Positions 1 to 12,267 of a stretch of DNA of 64,000 nt are shown here, piece by piece; the first letter of the stretch is position 1, and each line of letters begins with the position of its first letter. Both the position numbers and the translations under genes were made by a program. The stretch spans positions 38,253,488 through 38,317,487 of the forward strand of contig CM036243.1 in the NCBI GenBank assembly GCA_020698575.1. The letters run 5' to 3'. Below the pieces are notes generated by a model that saw only the letters and a program-made list of their open reading frames with translations, did no database searches and was not told the DNA's origin. The DNA is from Bostrychus sinensis (taxonomy: Eukaryota; Chordata; Actinopteri; Gobiiformes; Eleotridae).

Positions 1-139
1 AGTGGGTCATGAAGAGGAAAAAAACGTATATAAGTCGCGTTTATTTAGAAACTTACTTCACCAAATCCAAGACCAAGAACAGACATTTAATCTGGAAAGG
101 CAAGTTATTGAACTACACAATGTTACAAGTGGTTGTACA

Positions 140-1291
140 CAGGGGTGAAAGTAGATTTTTGCTTATGCCGGTACTATAACAAATTATGCCTACATATATA
201 TATATATATATATATATAGCAGAAAAAGCAGATATACGAGGTTAAGAATGAATCTTGACTATAAATGAAAAATATAGACATGGCTTATACAGGGTTTAAC
301 AGGGTTTGAAAACAAATCAAACACACCCTATAAAGGCCAACACACACCGGACGCACGTCAAAAAATATGCCCCTATTGTTTTCTATGAGGCGCACACATG
401 GCCCCCGTACTTCTGCAGTGACAAAAACAAAGCAAACAGGTGACATACATCAGGCTCTGACACCTTCCTCACCTGTCTCCTCCCTGATACCGCTGCCTCT
501 CCTCCTGTGTGTGTGTGTGTGCGTGTGTGTGTGTCTGTGTGTGTCTGTGTGTGCGTGTGTGTGTGCGTGTGTGCGTCAGCCCCATGGCAGTGTTCAGAGG
601 CCGCGGAGCGCGAGCCGCCCGCAGCCTCCACAACAGAACTGAAGTGAGCGACCAGAACTCTGATTGTTATTAAGTTGCTTGTATTCTGTTTAGTTCGTAG
701 CTCGTGCGGTTTCCTCGCGCTTCCGCGGTGTCTCGTGTTTTAGAAAGAATATCAGACTGATCCATCTGCGTGTCATTCAAAAGCCATAGGCAAATGACTT
801 TATTTGGAAAGACATGGCTCCGCGATCTACCCACACTGCTTTTACGATCGACGGTAGATCACGATCGCCGGGTTGAGGACCACTGATTAAAACTTTCTCA
901 AGCGTTTGGTGTAATTTTAGGCGGCACTCCAGGTGTGCTTTGGGCTTAAGACGCGCACGCTCAATGCGTTTGTTTAAGGAAGCGAGACAATCAGTGAATG
1001 ATGAGAGGGGAGAGGGACATTCTGTGCATTAAATCACATCACGGAGTGATCATAAGCCACTAAAAAACACACAGACACAGATCTGATGAGAGAAAGCACT
1101 GCCTGGTTCACATGCTTTAGCGTCAGAGGTTTTTTTTTCCTCATAAAAGCGTCCGCGGTCACTTTCTAATGTGTGTAAAAGCTGCAAAGACCGGTCGGAC
1201 AGCTGATCTCTTTCTACCCGGTACTGCGTACCCCCTCTAAATCTTATGCCGGTATGTAGTACCGGGCCGTACCGGCTTACTTTCAGCCCTG
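140..1291. mobile_element. Non-autonomous hAT transposon with perfect 8-bp TSD
   Basis: Inverted ends CAGGGGTGAAAGTA and CAGGGCTGAAAGTA (the right end read on the other strand) are flanked by an identical 8-bp duplication GTTGTACA at 132-139 and 1292-1299. No transposase is seen inside. It contains a (TA)n run (about 197-220) and a (TG)n run (about 508-573). Confidence 0.85.
508..573. repeat. (TG)n microsatellite
   Basis: Imperfect TG/TC-interrupted dinucleotide run inside the hAT element. The short open frames across it on both strands are composition artefacts. Confidence 0.85.
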
Positions 1292-2235
1292 GTTGTACAG
1301 ATTATGCAGACGACAAACACATGAATGAAGATTAATGATATTTATTACACACAAAGAGTGGGTATTCCTGTTTCATATGTCCGGTTGTCGTTTGCACAGC
1401 ATTGTTACAGAGCCGAATTAGTTTCCCTCACCATTAGGGCGGATAACACCGCCGTAAACCACTGCACACTGGTTACTTCAAGCAAAATAAAGTTACAGCA
1501 AACACTGCAAGTCACCACAGATGCTCCCTTCAGACAGGATCGGATGTAACACTGTTAGACGAGAGGGATCATATCGACCCGGGAAGTGACCCAAAATAAA
1601 AACAAGACAAACAAACAAGAAGTTTAAAGTAGTTAGTCCGCTGTCCACTCTTAAAAGCGGACTAACTAAACCCAAAACACTCATAAAAGGACAGCAGGTA
1701 GCGGTATGTGAATAACTGCAAACAAACAATACAAAAAGAATCAACCACCTGCTAAAATAAACGTTTTAGTTCAAAATATTAAAAACAGTAAAATACCGCA
1801 TTCCTGTGATATCGAGCACCCACACCCAGTCATTCACGCCACAGGTCGTCCTCACAAAACCACGGCCTGTCACATAAAATACATTTAAAATACAACTAAA
1901 CTAAACAATCATTAAAGTAAAACCATATTTACCAACTTGGTTCAAACAGTCGACACACAAACGTGGGCCCAGCAGTCGTCCTGGCCACCCACAGGAATCT
2001 GGCAAACCAGCCACTTCCCCTTTTAAAGGAAATGCCCTGATGCCAGAGCGACACCCTGCGGTGTCACCCATCACAAATAGCACACAGAACAACAGACTGA
2101 ACATGTGTCCAGTATGTTAACACATTAACAGTTATTCAGATACACAACAGCATAAAGAACAAACCTGGGAGGCTGAAGAGGATAAATTAAAGTGACGTTT
2201 AGATGACAAGTGTTTTGCAGAAAGGTTTGATTGCG

Positions 2236-3165
2236 GTTTGGCCTTTTGTTTACACGAGGACAGGGTTTGAAAACGCTGGAGGAGTTGTTTTGGTCTCACA
2301 GTGGGAACCACTCTGCTCTCGTGTAAACTGAAAACACCGTGCTCACTGAAAACGATGACAGCCCCAATCTGAACAGTGATTGGATGAGTGCACGCCGTAT
2401 TATGATTATTTGAAATTCTTTATTCTTTATTATTATTATTATTAGGAGGAATAGCCCCTTGAGATGAACCAAGGGGCTATTCCTCAACTAAAATTCAAAA
2501 TAACAAAACAGCACAGCAAATAGAATAAGAACAGCGTAACAAAACAGTTCCAAACACATCCACTCCACCACACACAGCCCTCTCAATATCCACCTCCCTC
2601 CCCCATTTTCACGATCCCGGACAGATCATCTAAAACAAAAGGCACAATTTCAAAACTTAGCCGTTTAAGATTGTATGAAAATAAAAAATAAAATAAAAAG
2701 CATAATTTCACGACTTCGCAGAGTTGTTTATAGTCATATAAACAAAAAATATTTTTTTTTAGATCTCCTTTTAGTTGTTTATGATCGTATAAAGAAAAAA
2801 AAAAGTCAGCTGACCCACGAGCGCAAAATACGAGGCTTTTATACCTAATACGTTCATATTTAGTCAGTAACTATCCATAATATCTGTATAAGTACTTATT
2901 TTTAGGACAGACTTTATGAGAATGGCTCCAGAAAACCACAAGATCCTAAAGTAGCTGGAAAGTTTCAGACCGGAGCTATCAGTTACTCTCTGTGTGGTGT
3001 AGAGCATTTGTGGGGCCCACAGCGCTGTTTGCTGGACAAACACAGGTACTACAGTTTACGTTGTTTTCAGGTGAAACAAGCGTTGTCATGTAAATGCAAA
3101 TCACAGGCGGCAGGATTGTTGTGTTTTCCTGGCCAGTGTTGTCGTGTAAACAGGCCCTAACCAAA
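2236..3165. mobile_element. Probable DNA transposon with 'GTTTACACGA' termini
   Basis: The left side reads TTGGCCTTTTGTTTACACGA and the right side GTCGTGTAAACAGGCCCTAA, which are imperfect inverted repeats. Inside are AT-rich sequence and a perfect stem-loop (2446-2485). Borders are approximate and no coding capacity is seen. Confidence 0.4.
2446..2485. other. Perfect 16-bp stem-loop
   Basis: GAGGAATAGCCCCTTG at 2446-2461 and its exact reverse complement at 2470-2485 are separated by 8 bases, after a (TTA)n run. A transcript through here would form a strong hairpin. It may be part of a retroelement 3' end; function unknown. Confidence 0.7.
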
Positions 3166-3717
3166 ACAAGCCAGAGTCCAACAAACAAGTTACCGGTAAG
3201 CAAGTTCACCAAGCTCCTGATCCCATTCTACATCAATGAATACTACTGACAGAAGTTGTGCCAAGCCTAGAGCGCCCTCTCACAGCTCTAGATGGTAATG
3301 TTGAATGTTAAATTATATATATATTGATATTAAATAAAGCTGGGGGCACACTACAGGATTTCCTCAGTCGTTACAGATTCTGAAAAGACTAGGAGCACAC
3401 ACTAACGACTGGTTTCAGCAGATTTAGTTCTGACGACTGAAAGACTGCGCCTCACACACTACAAGATCTGCTGAGGCCGCAGCTGACGCCAACCAAACGC
3501 AGCAAACTCTGGCGGGGAACTTGCGAGAACTAAATGGTAAACAAACATGGAGCTACCTGGGTCGCTGTTGCCGTTGTGTGCACATTTACCGGTTAGAAAA
3601 AAAAGGAAAAAGAAAAAACGTCTATGTATCCAGTCTAACTTGGGTAGCGCTCAACTTTCTTCGGTGTTTGCCATGGTTGTTTATGTTTTCTTCTTCTTCT
3701 TCAAATTTCTGCTTATA

Positions 3718-4371
3718 CACTCAAGGAAAAAAGAAACGCACCACTGCTTTTTTACCACATTTTTGTTTGGTTACTTATTTTTGATGGAAATATTCCATGT
3801 GCACATCAACCATATACCCGTCCCTGATATTCAGACCCAATTAATCAATGCTTATGACAGTTTCAATAACAATAACATGACCAAACAATAATAATGCAGC
3901 AGTTGTGACATGTGGTCGACCAGATCTGGGATCCAGTGGTGTGGAAACGCTCAGCGAGGCGTACAACAGTAGAGTGATGGACTCCAAACTCCTGGCTACA
4001 GCCGTGTGCTCCTTCAGCTTGAAGCAGGCCAATGGCTGCCAATCTCTCTCTGGTTGCAGGAGTCGTGGCATTGTGACCAAATGTGCTTTTTTTTTCCATT
4101 TTGGTGTCTTTTTATAGGGAATGGTTGTGCACAATTGAGGACAGGTCCAATTCATCTCTGAGTTTTACTCATGACCCAGACATAGGTGATTAATACAAAA
4201 ATACAGTTGTTATTGCTCATCAAAATCAATCAACCAGAACCAGGAAAACAGTCATTTCATTTTGACTCAGAACAGTACTAAACTCATTGTAGTCTGTAAT
4301 TTTTCACTGGCTCTAATATTTTTTGACAAATTGAGAAAATGAAAGTGGTGCGTTTCTTTTTTCCTTGAGTG
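3718..4371. mobile_element. Deleted Tc1/mariner transposon, 654 bp
   Basis: Perfect 28-bp inverted ends beginning CACTCAAGGAAAAAAGAAAC are flanked by TA on both sides (3716-3717 and 4372-4373). The minus strand at 3863-4099 still encodes a helix-turn-helix like the N-terminus of Tc1 transposases (TPATRERLAAIGLLQAEGAH, then FGVHHSTVVRLAERF). The DDE catalytic part is missing, so the copy cannot move by itself. Confidence 0.87.
3863..4099 (-). pseudogene. Tc1-type transposase N-terminal fragment
   Basis: About 78 codons with the paired-like HTH pattern of Tc1 transposases, ending in unrelated sequence. There is no catalytic domain. It lies within the 654-bp element with matching inverted repeats. 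Confidence 0.7.
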
Positions 4372-4771
4372 TATTTTCCCGCTGCTTCCTGTTGCTTCAT
4401 CTTCGTTCTCTGACACGATTTCCTGTGTCCCATCAGCTGTTTGTCATCGGCCGCTGGACTCCATGAATTTGAGACAGTTGGATGTAAACAGCCCACACTA
4501 CAGGAGTGCGTCCAGAGTCAGTGTTTGATTGCTTGCGACTGATGTCAGGCCGGGTTTTTGCGCCGACTCGAGTCTTTGAACATCACACACTAGCGGATTT
4601 CAGCAACTAGTGTTGACTGATACAGACTTGGGGCAACTGTGAATTGTTATAAATACAAAAAATACAAAAAATTCGTGTAGTGTGTCCCCAGCTTAAGTCG
4701 CACATGACTATAAGTTGCAGGACCAGCCAAACTATGAAAAAAAGTGTGATTTATATTCCAGAAAATACAAT

Positions 4772-6340
4772 ATCTGTCCTGTTTCTTTATATGTGTGGAT
4801 TACTCGAGTTGTCACCGGACATGAAAATGTCCTGTCAATACCATCTCAGAAAAAAACAACGAGGTGTTTAACTTATTTATTTTACTAATTAACTTTGAAT
4901 CAATTCTGGTCCAGTCCAACCTCTGGTAATGGAAAAAAACAGTTCCTCTTTGTTCACTTTCAGATTAGACCTCTAAATCTGGTTGAAATCCCCGTTGGTC
5001 TTTCCTCTTTCCTGAAAACACTGCCTACACTTTCATACCCAGCGAACCCACAGCGTGTATTTTTAAAAAGCTTTATTCCATTTTTTGTTTTTTCTTTGAA
5101 TAACACAGCTCCTCCACAGATGACGGCAGCAGCGCTCAGTCTTAGAAACCAACCCCGGCGCGCGGCGGAGAGAATCGGGCGCTGATTACGAGACGCTGCT
5201 GCTCCTTTCACCGACAGACTCTGAAAAAAAAAACGAACAACAAACAAAACAAAAAAGACGACGGGAGACTGAGTAATTATAGCCGACGTCTCCAAACAGG
5301 TGTGCTATTGTGTGACGATCTGTGGCATTTAAGAGAAAAAAAAAAAAAAAAACAGGCCGCGTACTGAGAACTGTTCATATAAAAGTGTTTTGACGGGATT
5401 TGAATGTCAGAAACGAGGAAAACCCAGAGGTCCAGCCGTGCACTGTTGGAGTAAACAGCAGAAGAAGAAGAAGAAGAAGTCTGTTTCCTCTTTTATTCTC
5501 GTCTCTGTAAACTTTAAATTTAGTTTCTCTGCAGCAGTGAAAGACATTTTAGGGACTCACAGGGAAAACATCTAAAATATCAAGAGACCAAAACCAAGGC
5601 AGTGTTTGAAAGCAGGACAGTCTGAATTTGATTTGGACCTGACCTATCACAGTCTGCAGCTCTGCGTCTCACAGAAGCGGATCATCTCCTGTCACAAATA
5701 AAGTCCTGAAGTCCTCGTTGTGGTTCAGTCTTCTGTGGGACTTTTTGTCTTCGTCCTGTTTCCATTTTAACAACAGTAAAGTCCCTCTGACGTCCCACGT
5801 AACCACCACATTCAAACAAACCCACTTTCTCCACAACTCCTTGTACAACTGGCTTCTGCTGCTGTCCCTGTTCACAAATAAGAACAGAGCTGCTCATAAA
5901 ACGCCGTATTCTGGTGTTTTATGGCAACTCTCTAACCACTCTGCCATGTTTGCTGTTCATACTTTAATCAGCTCTTTGCTAACGACTCGTCCTTTGTTTC
6001 TCTGATTGGTTATTTTGCCTCTGTTAGTCCCACCCCCTGGAAATCAAACTTTAGCCAAGCACTGCCAGACTCAGTTCCTTGTATAGAATAGAAGGAAAAA
6101 AGGAAAATTGATACGCATGTCTTGAAAAGTTTAGATTAAATACTTTGTTTTCAAGTAATCATTTTGTTGAGAACTTTTCTTTCTAGTAATAATAATAATA
6201 AGAATAATAATAATATTACTTCAAACTAACAGTACTTGGTGTTTGGAGTACTTTCTCTGCCTCTCAGCCACTCTCACAGACTTTGAACCTCCTGTCGGTC
6301 CTGACTTTCTTGTGGACAGAAGACTGGAAGTCTCTCTTAT
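4772..6340. other. Intergenic, no gene recognised
   Basis: No convincing coding exon. About 5700-5920 is a dispersed repeat that recurs, diverged, in reverse at about 18060-18250 and forward at about 22150-22360 (shared pieces include TTTTAACAACAGTAA and CAACTGGCTTCTGCTGCT). Short homopolymer and (AATAAT)n runs occur near 5332-5351 and 6187-6213. Confidence 0.6.
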
Positions 6341-8184
6341 GCTACGTTCACGCTGAACTTGATTGAGGCATCTGATTTAAGTTAAGTCTATGTAAACGCG
6401 CGTCTAGACGTCCTGCAGTGCGAATCAAGCGGCCAGTGCGACGCGGATTGAGTGTTGATGCGTCTTATGCATGAATTGAGCGTTGATGCCCGCAACACTC
6501 GAGTTGAAAAATCTGAACTTTAGCAAATATTCGCGGCACGTTAATCAATCAGGATCCTGCTCCTGAAGAGATGTGAGGACGAAACACTCAGGGCAAACTT
6601 ATCGAGGCTACTACTTTTATAAAGACAGCAGTCAAAAAGAAACAAGACATAAAGGGACCTTAACTTTAGCGTGTGCTGAGGTTGTTAGGTTAGCAGTTAC
6701 TGCTCTCCCAAAACAACAGGGAAACAGAGTCTGTGTACCGAGTGCTGCCTATATCCACTAAAGCCACTAGAGAGCGCTATTGTACAAGAAATAAATAGTT
6801 TAGGGATAAATAGTCTCTCTTTAAAAAAAACACTGAAAATTTTAGATAGGAAGCCTTTCCATTTTCATTATTGTAACATCTTAAGGAAGCATAACATCTT
6901 AGACTTGGATAATTATCAGATATTTTTGGATGTCTGTCTTGTTTTTAAGGTTTTGAACGGCCTTGCACCTCCACCATTGCAGGTTTTTATACACAAGAAA
7001 ACTAACAACAGAGTCAATACCAGAGCATTAACCCGGGGTGATTGCAATATACAACGCCGTAGGACTAAATTCAGCCAAATGGTGGCGTCTATTAGAGGTA
7101 CAAAGTCATGGAATTCACTGCCAGCTAATGTTAGAAACTGTAATAACTATCTAACATTCAAGAAAACCCTAAAACATTGGTTAAAAACAAGCCAGTCATG
7201 TACTCGTGTATAATCTACACTGTTTTCTGATCACAAGTTGATTTTAACGTCTTTATTGTAACTGGTCTTTGTGGTTCATTGTATGTCTACACTTGATATT
7301 ATGTTTGTATCTGTGTACTGTGTACTGTTTATGGAGCCTGCCTTAGGACAGCGGATGAAATTTAGCTATTGTGCTAATTCTGGCTATTTACATTGATGCT
7401 TACCTGCTGATATGTTGATTAATATGCATTGTCCTAATTCAATAAATAAATAAATAAATAAAAATAACTCCTCTCTGTCTCAGCTGCTAGGGCTGAGAGC
7501 TTAAATACAGCAGTAATGTCCTGGGCACATGTCCTCGCACTGACACGGGACACAGGTGAGCAAACTGAGACAGAGTTAGCCCTGAAACAGTGGCCATGAT
7601 CCTGACAAAGACTCCTCCCGTGACGAGAATTCATGTCTGAGCTCACTTTGTTTGGACGCGCGAAGAGAGCGAATTTGACGCTTGGCTGAAGCATCTGACT
7701 TCAAAATGTAAATAGACGCTATTGTGGCGTATATAACAATGCATACTGAAATCAGACGCCGCGGCAGGCTAAGACATGGGAGGTTACTGAAGACGCGTTC
7801 ACTGTTGAACAAGTGCACTCAGTCTGGCTTTATTGATCCATATCACAGGCATAAAACACTTTACTTACTTTGTCGAAGCATGTTTAAGCCGTGCAAAGAT
7901 ACCTTGTGGTGCAAATCTTTCAGACAAAGAAGGAAAAACGGTCTACAGAAAGTCTCTTTCCCATGGCTCACCCCGCCGCCATAATCCAAGCACTACACAG
8001 GTGAGTGCAATCATAAAAAGCCCCAGACACCACACCCACGGTGCCGCCCACAAACATCAGTGAGAAAGCCCGCCCAGGAGAAAACCAAAAAGACAACAAA
8101 AAAACCAAACTATTTATTGCTCCTACAGATGCAAATGACGCAAATTTGACGCACATTTTGCATCTGGTGTGAATGCAGCATTAG
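6341..8184. mobile_element. Non-autonomous DNA transposon with a LINE inserted
   Basis: The left end ATGCTACGTTCACGCTGAACTT and the right end (other strand) AATGCTGCATTCACACCAGA are imperfect inverted repeats. Sequence on both sides of the central LINE shares GCATCTGA and GACGC-rich motifs. Borders are approximate. Confidence 0.5.
6785..7463 (+). mobile_element. 5'-truncated non-LTR retrotransposon 3' end
   Basis: An open frame at 6905-7213 encodes the C-terminal tail typical of CR1/L2/Rex-type reverse transcriptases: CLVFKVLNGLAPPPLQ, RRRTKFSQM, TKSWNSLPANVRN, FKKTLKHWL. It is followed by a short 3'UTR and an (AATA)n tail (7438-7463). The reverse transcriptase core and endonuclease are absent, so it is a dead copy. 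Confidence 0.8.
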
Positions 8185-8629
8185 ACCTCAGTCTCCTGTG
8201 GGTCCTGACTCACCTGTGGACAGAAGACTACTGTAGAACCTCCTGGACCTCCTCCTCCTCCCTCAGACCTCTATCTGTCCTTCATGTTCGGTGTGAAAGT
8301 GTGCAGCAGCTCCTGTTTTATTCAGGAGGAGGTGAGAGCGGGAGGAGGAGGAGAGGATTATTTATGAGTTCAGCCTCAGACAGAATCGGCCTCTTTGTCG
8401 TTTCAGTGACGAGAAAAGGACGCGCTGCAGCTGGACTCAGACTCTGGACACGTCTGAAAAAGAACTTACCCATCACAGGAAGAACCGCGAGAGTCCGAAA
8501 GAAAAGACATGTCTCAGATGTATCGTTCTCTCAACTCTGAGCTCTGAACAATCCATATCCCAACAAACTAAAGAAGTCTCTCAGAAAGTCCACCTGAGGC
8601 CTTACATCAGTTTAAAGTCCTTTTTACTC
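8185..8629. other. Intergenic, no gene recognised
   Basis: A 123-codon open frame at 8169-8540 has an Arg/Ser/Leu-rich composition and no recognisable domain. I do not support it as a gene. Confidence 0.5.
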
Positions 8630-9450
8630 TGGGTTTAGTCCTGGTTTAGTTCTGGTTTAAACCTTTTTATGCCACATTTACTCCTGGTTCAGACCTGGGT
8701 TAGTCCTAGTTTGGACCTGCTTTAGTTCTTGTCTTGTCCAAATGTAGTCCTGGTTTAGTTTCTAATTTAGACCTGGTTTAGTCCTGGTTTAGTTTCTAGT
8801 TTAGACCTGGTTTAGTCCTGGTTTAGTCCTGGTTCAGTTTCTAGTTTAGACCTGGTTTAGTCCTGGTTTAGTTTCTAGTTTAGACCTGGTTTAGTCCTGG
8901 TTTAGTCCTGGTTTAGTTTCTAGTTTAGACCTGGTTTAGTCCTGGTTTAGTCCTGGTTTAGTTTCTAGTTTAGACCTGGTTTAGTCCTGGTTTAGTTTCT
9001 AGTTTAGACCTGGTTTAGTCCTGGTTTAGTCCTGGTTCAGTTTCTAGTTTAGACCTGGTTTAGTCCTGGTTTAGTTTCTAGTTTAGACCTGGTTTAGTCC
9101 TGGTTTAGTCCTGGTTTAGTTTCTAGTTTAGACCTGGTTTAGTCCTGGTTTAGTTTCTAGTTTAGACCTGGTTTAGTCCTGGTTTAGTCCTGGTTTAGTT
9201 TCTAGTTTAGACCTGGTTTAGTCCTGGTTTAGTCCTGGTTTAGTTTCTAGTTTAGACCTGGTTTAGTCCTGGTTTAGTTTCTAGTTTAGACCTGGTTTAG
9301 TCCTGGTTTAGTCCTGGTTCAGTTTCTAGTTTAGACCTGGTTTAGTCCTGGTTTAGTTTCTAGTTTAGACCTGGTTTAGTCCTGGTTTAGTCCTGGTTTA
9401 GTTTCTAGTTTAGACCTGGTTTAGTCCTGGTTTAGTCCTGGTTTAGTCTG
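8630..9450. repeat. 12-bp minisatellite array 1 (higher-order)
   Basis: About 68 units of GTTTAGTCCTGG and variants. They are organised into larger repeats alternating TTTAGACCTGG, one or two copies of TTTAGTCCTGG and TTTAGTTTCTAG, giving 36- and 48-bp superunits. Orientation is the same as the arrays at 10.5, 37, 40 and 54 kb. Confidence 0.93.
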
Positions 9451-10489
9451 GACAGAACTAGAGGAGAGAAATTTCTTTGTTCCAGGCAGAAATGGCTGTG
9501 ATGTGAAGGAGTTTTAGACCCACTTTCAGACCCAGAGATGAGATTAATTTTGTGAAGGAAAATGGCTTTTATTAGAAAAAAAACTCTTTTTATGAGTGAC
9601 ATAAAAAGACCTGGACTTAAACCAGATCTGGACAGGGATCTTCTCGACATTTTGTTCAGTACTTTTACTTCTGCTTGAATATTTTTTTAAGTAATAGTAT
9701 TTCTACTTGACTACAGATTATTATGACCTCTTCACAGACTAAACTCTACTAAACCCTTCTCCATCGCAGCCATGTCCAAAGAATTGTAATACAACAGCTC
9801 CCCTTGGTGGATATAAAATGGTACTACACATTTTATTACCTGGACCCTAAGCACTAAATAAGTTTATTTTAGATGGTTTTAGAAGTGTTGTATTCTCAGT
9901 CTGTACTAAAGTAAAAGTACTACTTCAAAATAATAATACAAATCAATGTTTTTCTAAAGTTTAAAGAGAGAGGCTCGGAGGAACAGACAGGAGCAGAGCT
10001 GAAGATGTTGAGGTTCGATGGTAAAAAAGTATTAAATGTAAACGTTAAGTTTGTTTTAGAAAGGAACACCGCAGAACTTCTGACCTTAAAATACTAAGCC
10101 TCCTTTTAATTTGGGAGCATTCTTGTCATAAAACATGGCCCCTGACCCTCCTCCCGTCTGACTCAGTGCTGTTTTAGAGCAGCTGCTGTGCTCTGAGTTT
10201 TCAGGCAGCGTCCCGCCTCTGATGTCCCGCTCTGTTTCAGGAGGGAGCTGCTGCAGCTCGCTGCAGCGCGGGAAACTGCAGAGATGTCTTGCTATTATTG
10301 ATGACTGGAACACAACAGATAAATGAGCAGACACTGAGCAGACTGCAGGTAAAAAGTCTGCACACAGCGACCTGGCTAAACAGAGACAGTATCAGAGACA
10401 TATTTCACCATAAACTCTCATTACTGTCCCGGGACAGTCACACTGGGCCTCTTCACTCGGTGCTGGTGTTGGAAACAGAAGCAATGTGA
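9451..10489. other. Intergenic, remnants only
   Basis: About 9650-9930 resembles the 'TACTTTTACTT' dispersed repeat also seen at 32.3, 34.0 and 48.2-49.2 kb. The rest shows no gene. Confidence 0.45.
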
Positions 10490-11655
10490 CCTGGTTAGAC
10501 CTGGTTAAGTCCTAGTTTAGACCTGGTTAAGTCCTAGTTTAGACCTGGTTAAGTCCTAGTTTAGACCTGGTTAAGTCCTAGTTTAGACCTGGTTAAGTCC
10601 TAGTTTAGACCTGGTTAAGTCCTAGTTTAGACCTGGTTAAGTCCTAGTTTAGACCTGGTTAAGAACTGTTTTTTAGACCTAAGTCAGACCTAGTTTAGTC
10701 CTTGTTTAGACCAGGTTTAGACCTGGTTTTTAGACCTAGGTTAGTCCTGGTTTAGTCCCGGTTAAGTCCTAGTTTAGACCTGGTTAAGTCCTAGTTTAGA
10801 CCTGGTTAAGTCCTAGTTTAGACTTGGTTAAGTCCTAGTTTAGACCTGGTTAAGAACTGTTTTTTAGACCTAAGTCAGACCTAGTTTAGTCCTTGTTTAG
10901 ACCTGGCTTTTAGACCTAGGTTAGTCCTGGTTTAGTCCCGGTTAAGTCCTAGTTTAGACCTGGTTAAGTCCTAGTTTAGACCTGGTTAAGTCCTAGTTTA
11001 GACTTGGTTAAGTCCTAGTTTAGACCTGGTTAAGTCCTAGTTTAGACCTGGTTAAGAACTGTTTTTTAGACCTAAGTCAGACCTAGTTTAGTCCTTGTTT
11101 AGACCTGGTTTTTAGACCTAGGTTAGTCCTGGTTTAGTCCCGGTTAAGTCCTAGTTTAGACCTGGTTAAGTCCTAGTTTAGACCTGGTTAAGAACTGTTT
11201 TTTAGACCTAAGTCAGACCTAGTTTAGTCCTTGTTTAGACCTGGCTTTTAGACCTAGGTTAGTCCTGGTTTAGTCCCGGTTAAGTCCTAGTTTAGACCTG
11301 GTTAAGTCCTAGTTTAGACTTGGTTAAGAACTGTTTTTTAGACCTAAGTCAGACCTAGGTTAGTCCTGGTTTAGTCCCGGTTAAGTCCTAGTTTAGACCT
11401 GGTTAAGTCCTAGTTTAGACCTGGTTAAGTCCTAGTTTAGACCTGGTTAAGTCCTAGTTTAGACTCAGTTAAGAACTGTTTTTTAGACCCAAGTCTGTCC
11501 TAGTTTAGTCCTTGTTTAGACTTGGTTTAGCCCTGGTTTTTAGACCTAGGTTAGTCCTGGTTTAGTCCTAGTTTAGACCTAAGTCAGTCCTAGTTTAGTC
11601 CTTGTTTAGCCCTGGGTTAGTCCTAGTTTAGCCCTGATGTAGACCTAGTTAAGTC
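10490..11655. repeat. 12-bp minisatellite array 2 (24-bp and longer superunits)
   Basis: A sibling of array 1 with its own signature: TTAAGTCCTAG alternates with TTTAGACCTGG (24 bp). It is punctuated several times by a longer block containing AAGAACTGTTTTTTAGACC, TAAGTCAGACC and GTCCCGG. It ends about 60 bp beyond the probable gtpbp1 poly(A) signal. Confidence 0.93.
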
Positions 11656-11711
11656 CAGAGAGACAGTTGTTCCTTTAAGTAAAAACACGTCTCTTCAGTT
11701 TCTATAACATC

Positions 11712-11717
11712 TTTATT
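11712..11717 (-). terminator. gtpbp1: Probable gtpbp1 polyadenylation signal
   Basis: This is the first AATAAA on the minus strand downstream of the gtpbp1 stop (TTTATT on the plus strand). It implies a 3'UTR of about 1.7 kb (13445 to about 11690), part of which (12268-13209) is transposon-derived. Transcript data would settle it; an earlier non-canonical site is possible. Confidence 0.5.
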
Positions 11718-12267
11718 TAAAATCTTTTACAACACAAACTCCCGCTGCCTCGTCCACAGCAGCACCTCCTCTGTACATTTTACATTGTACAATTTTTAGG
11801 AAAATAAGACTCGAGGCAAACATTTTGTGCCATTTCCGCTCATTATAAACTCCAGAAACAGTCTGTTTAGAAAAATAGCCCCAAAACATGAACTCTTATT
11901 GTGAAAGTGACAGAGGTGTTGGAGAATATTAGCACCGCCCAAGGATTTTAACACAGACTGAGTTTATAAAATGGCAAATAAACTTAAATTTAGCTTTAGA
12001 TGGGACAGAACTTGTAAAGTGTGCACATGAGCTTTATATTTTTGAATTCATGGAAGAGAAACCTGGTGTTGTGAGAGTGGATGGGTGATATAAACTTAAG
12101 TATTTTATAAGGCTATTCATTTGATTGTGTCCCATCTAACAGTACCATAAAACAGATAAATAATGAATAAAGTGTAAGTGAGAGGGATCTGAAAAGTAAA
12201 GGAAAGAATCGTGTGAAGTGAAGGCAGAGAAAGTGACCACGTGTTAAAAAAATAAAAGGATGAATTT

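Larger units (their letters stand above)
3338..4693. mobile_element. PIF/Harbinger-like element (TAA TSD) containing a Tc1-like insertion
   Basis: Inverted ends AGCTGGGGGCACACTAC / AGCTGGGGACACACTAC (one mismatch in 17) are flanked by TAA on both sides (3335-3337 and 4694-4696). A 3-bp TWA duplication points to PIF/Harbinger. It lies in the AAGTCGC host element and is itself interrupted by the Tc1-like element at 3718-4371. Confidence 0.65.
1..4771. mobile_element. Host DNA transposon (AAGTCGC family), swollen by nested insertions
   Basis: The start of the window, about 2101-2160, about 3195-3290 and about 4694-4771 match consecutive parts of the complete copy at 51415-52138 (ACGTATATAAGTCGC near the start, GTTAACACATTAACAGTTATT, CCTAGAGCGCCCTCT, then GTGTGATTTATATTCCAG). 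The 5' terminus lies outside the window. Between these blocks sit at least three separate insertions, so a roughly 0.7-kb element has become about 4.8 kb. Confidence 0.65.

Noticed and set aside
8169..8540. 123-codon plus-strand frame
   Set aside because: No recognisable domain, no splice context, partly overlaps a transposon end.
8630..9450. CRISPR-like appearance of regularly spaced repeats
   Set aside because: The spacers are themselves variants of the same 12-bp unit, and this is vertebrate DNA; it is a minisatellite.
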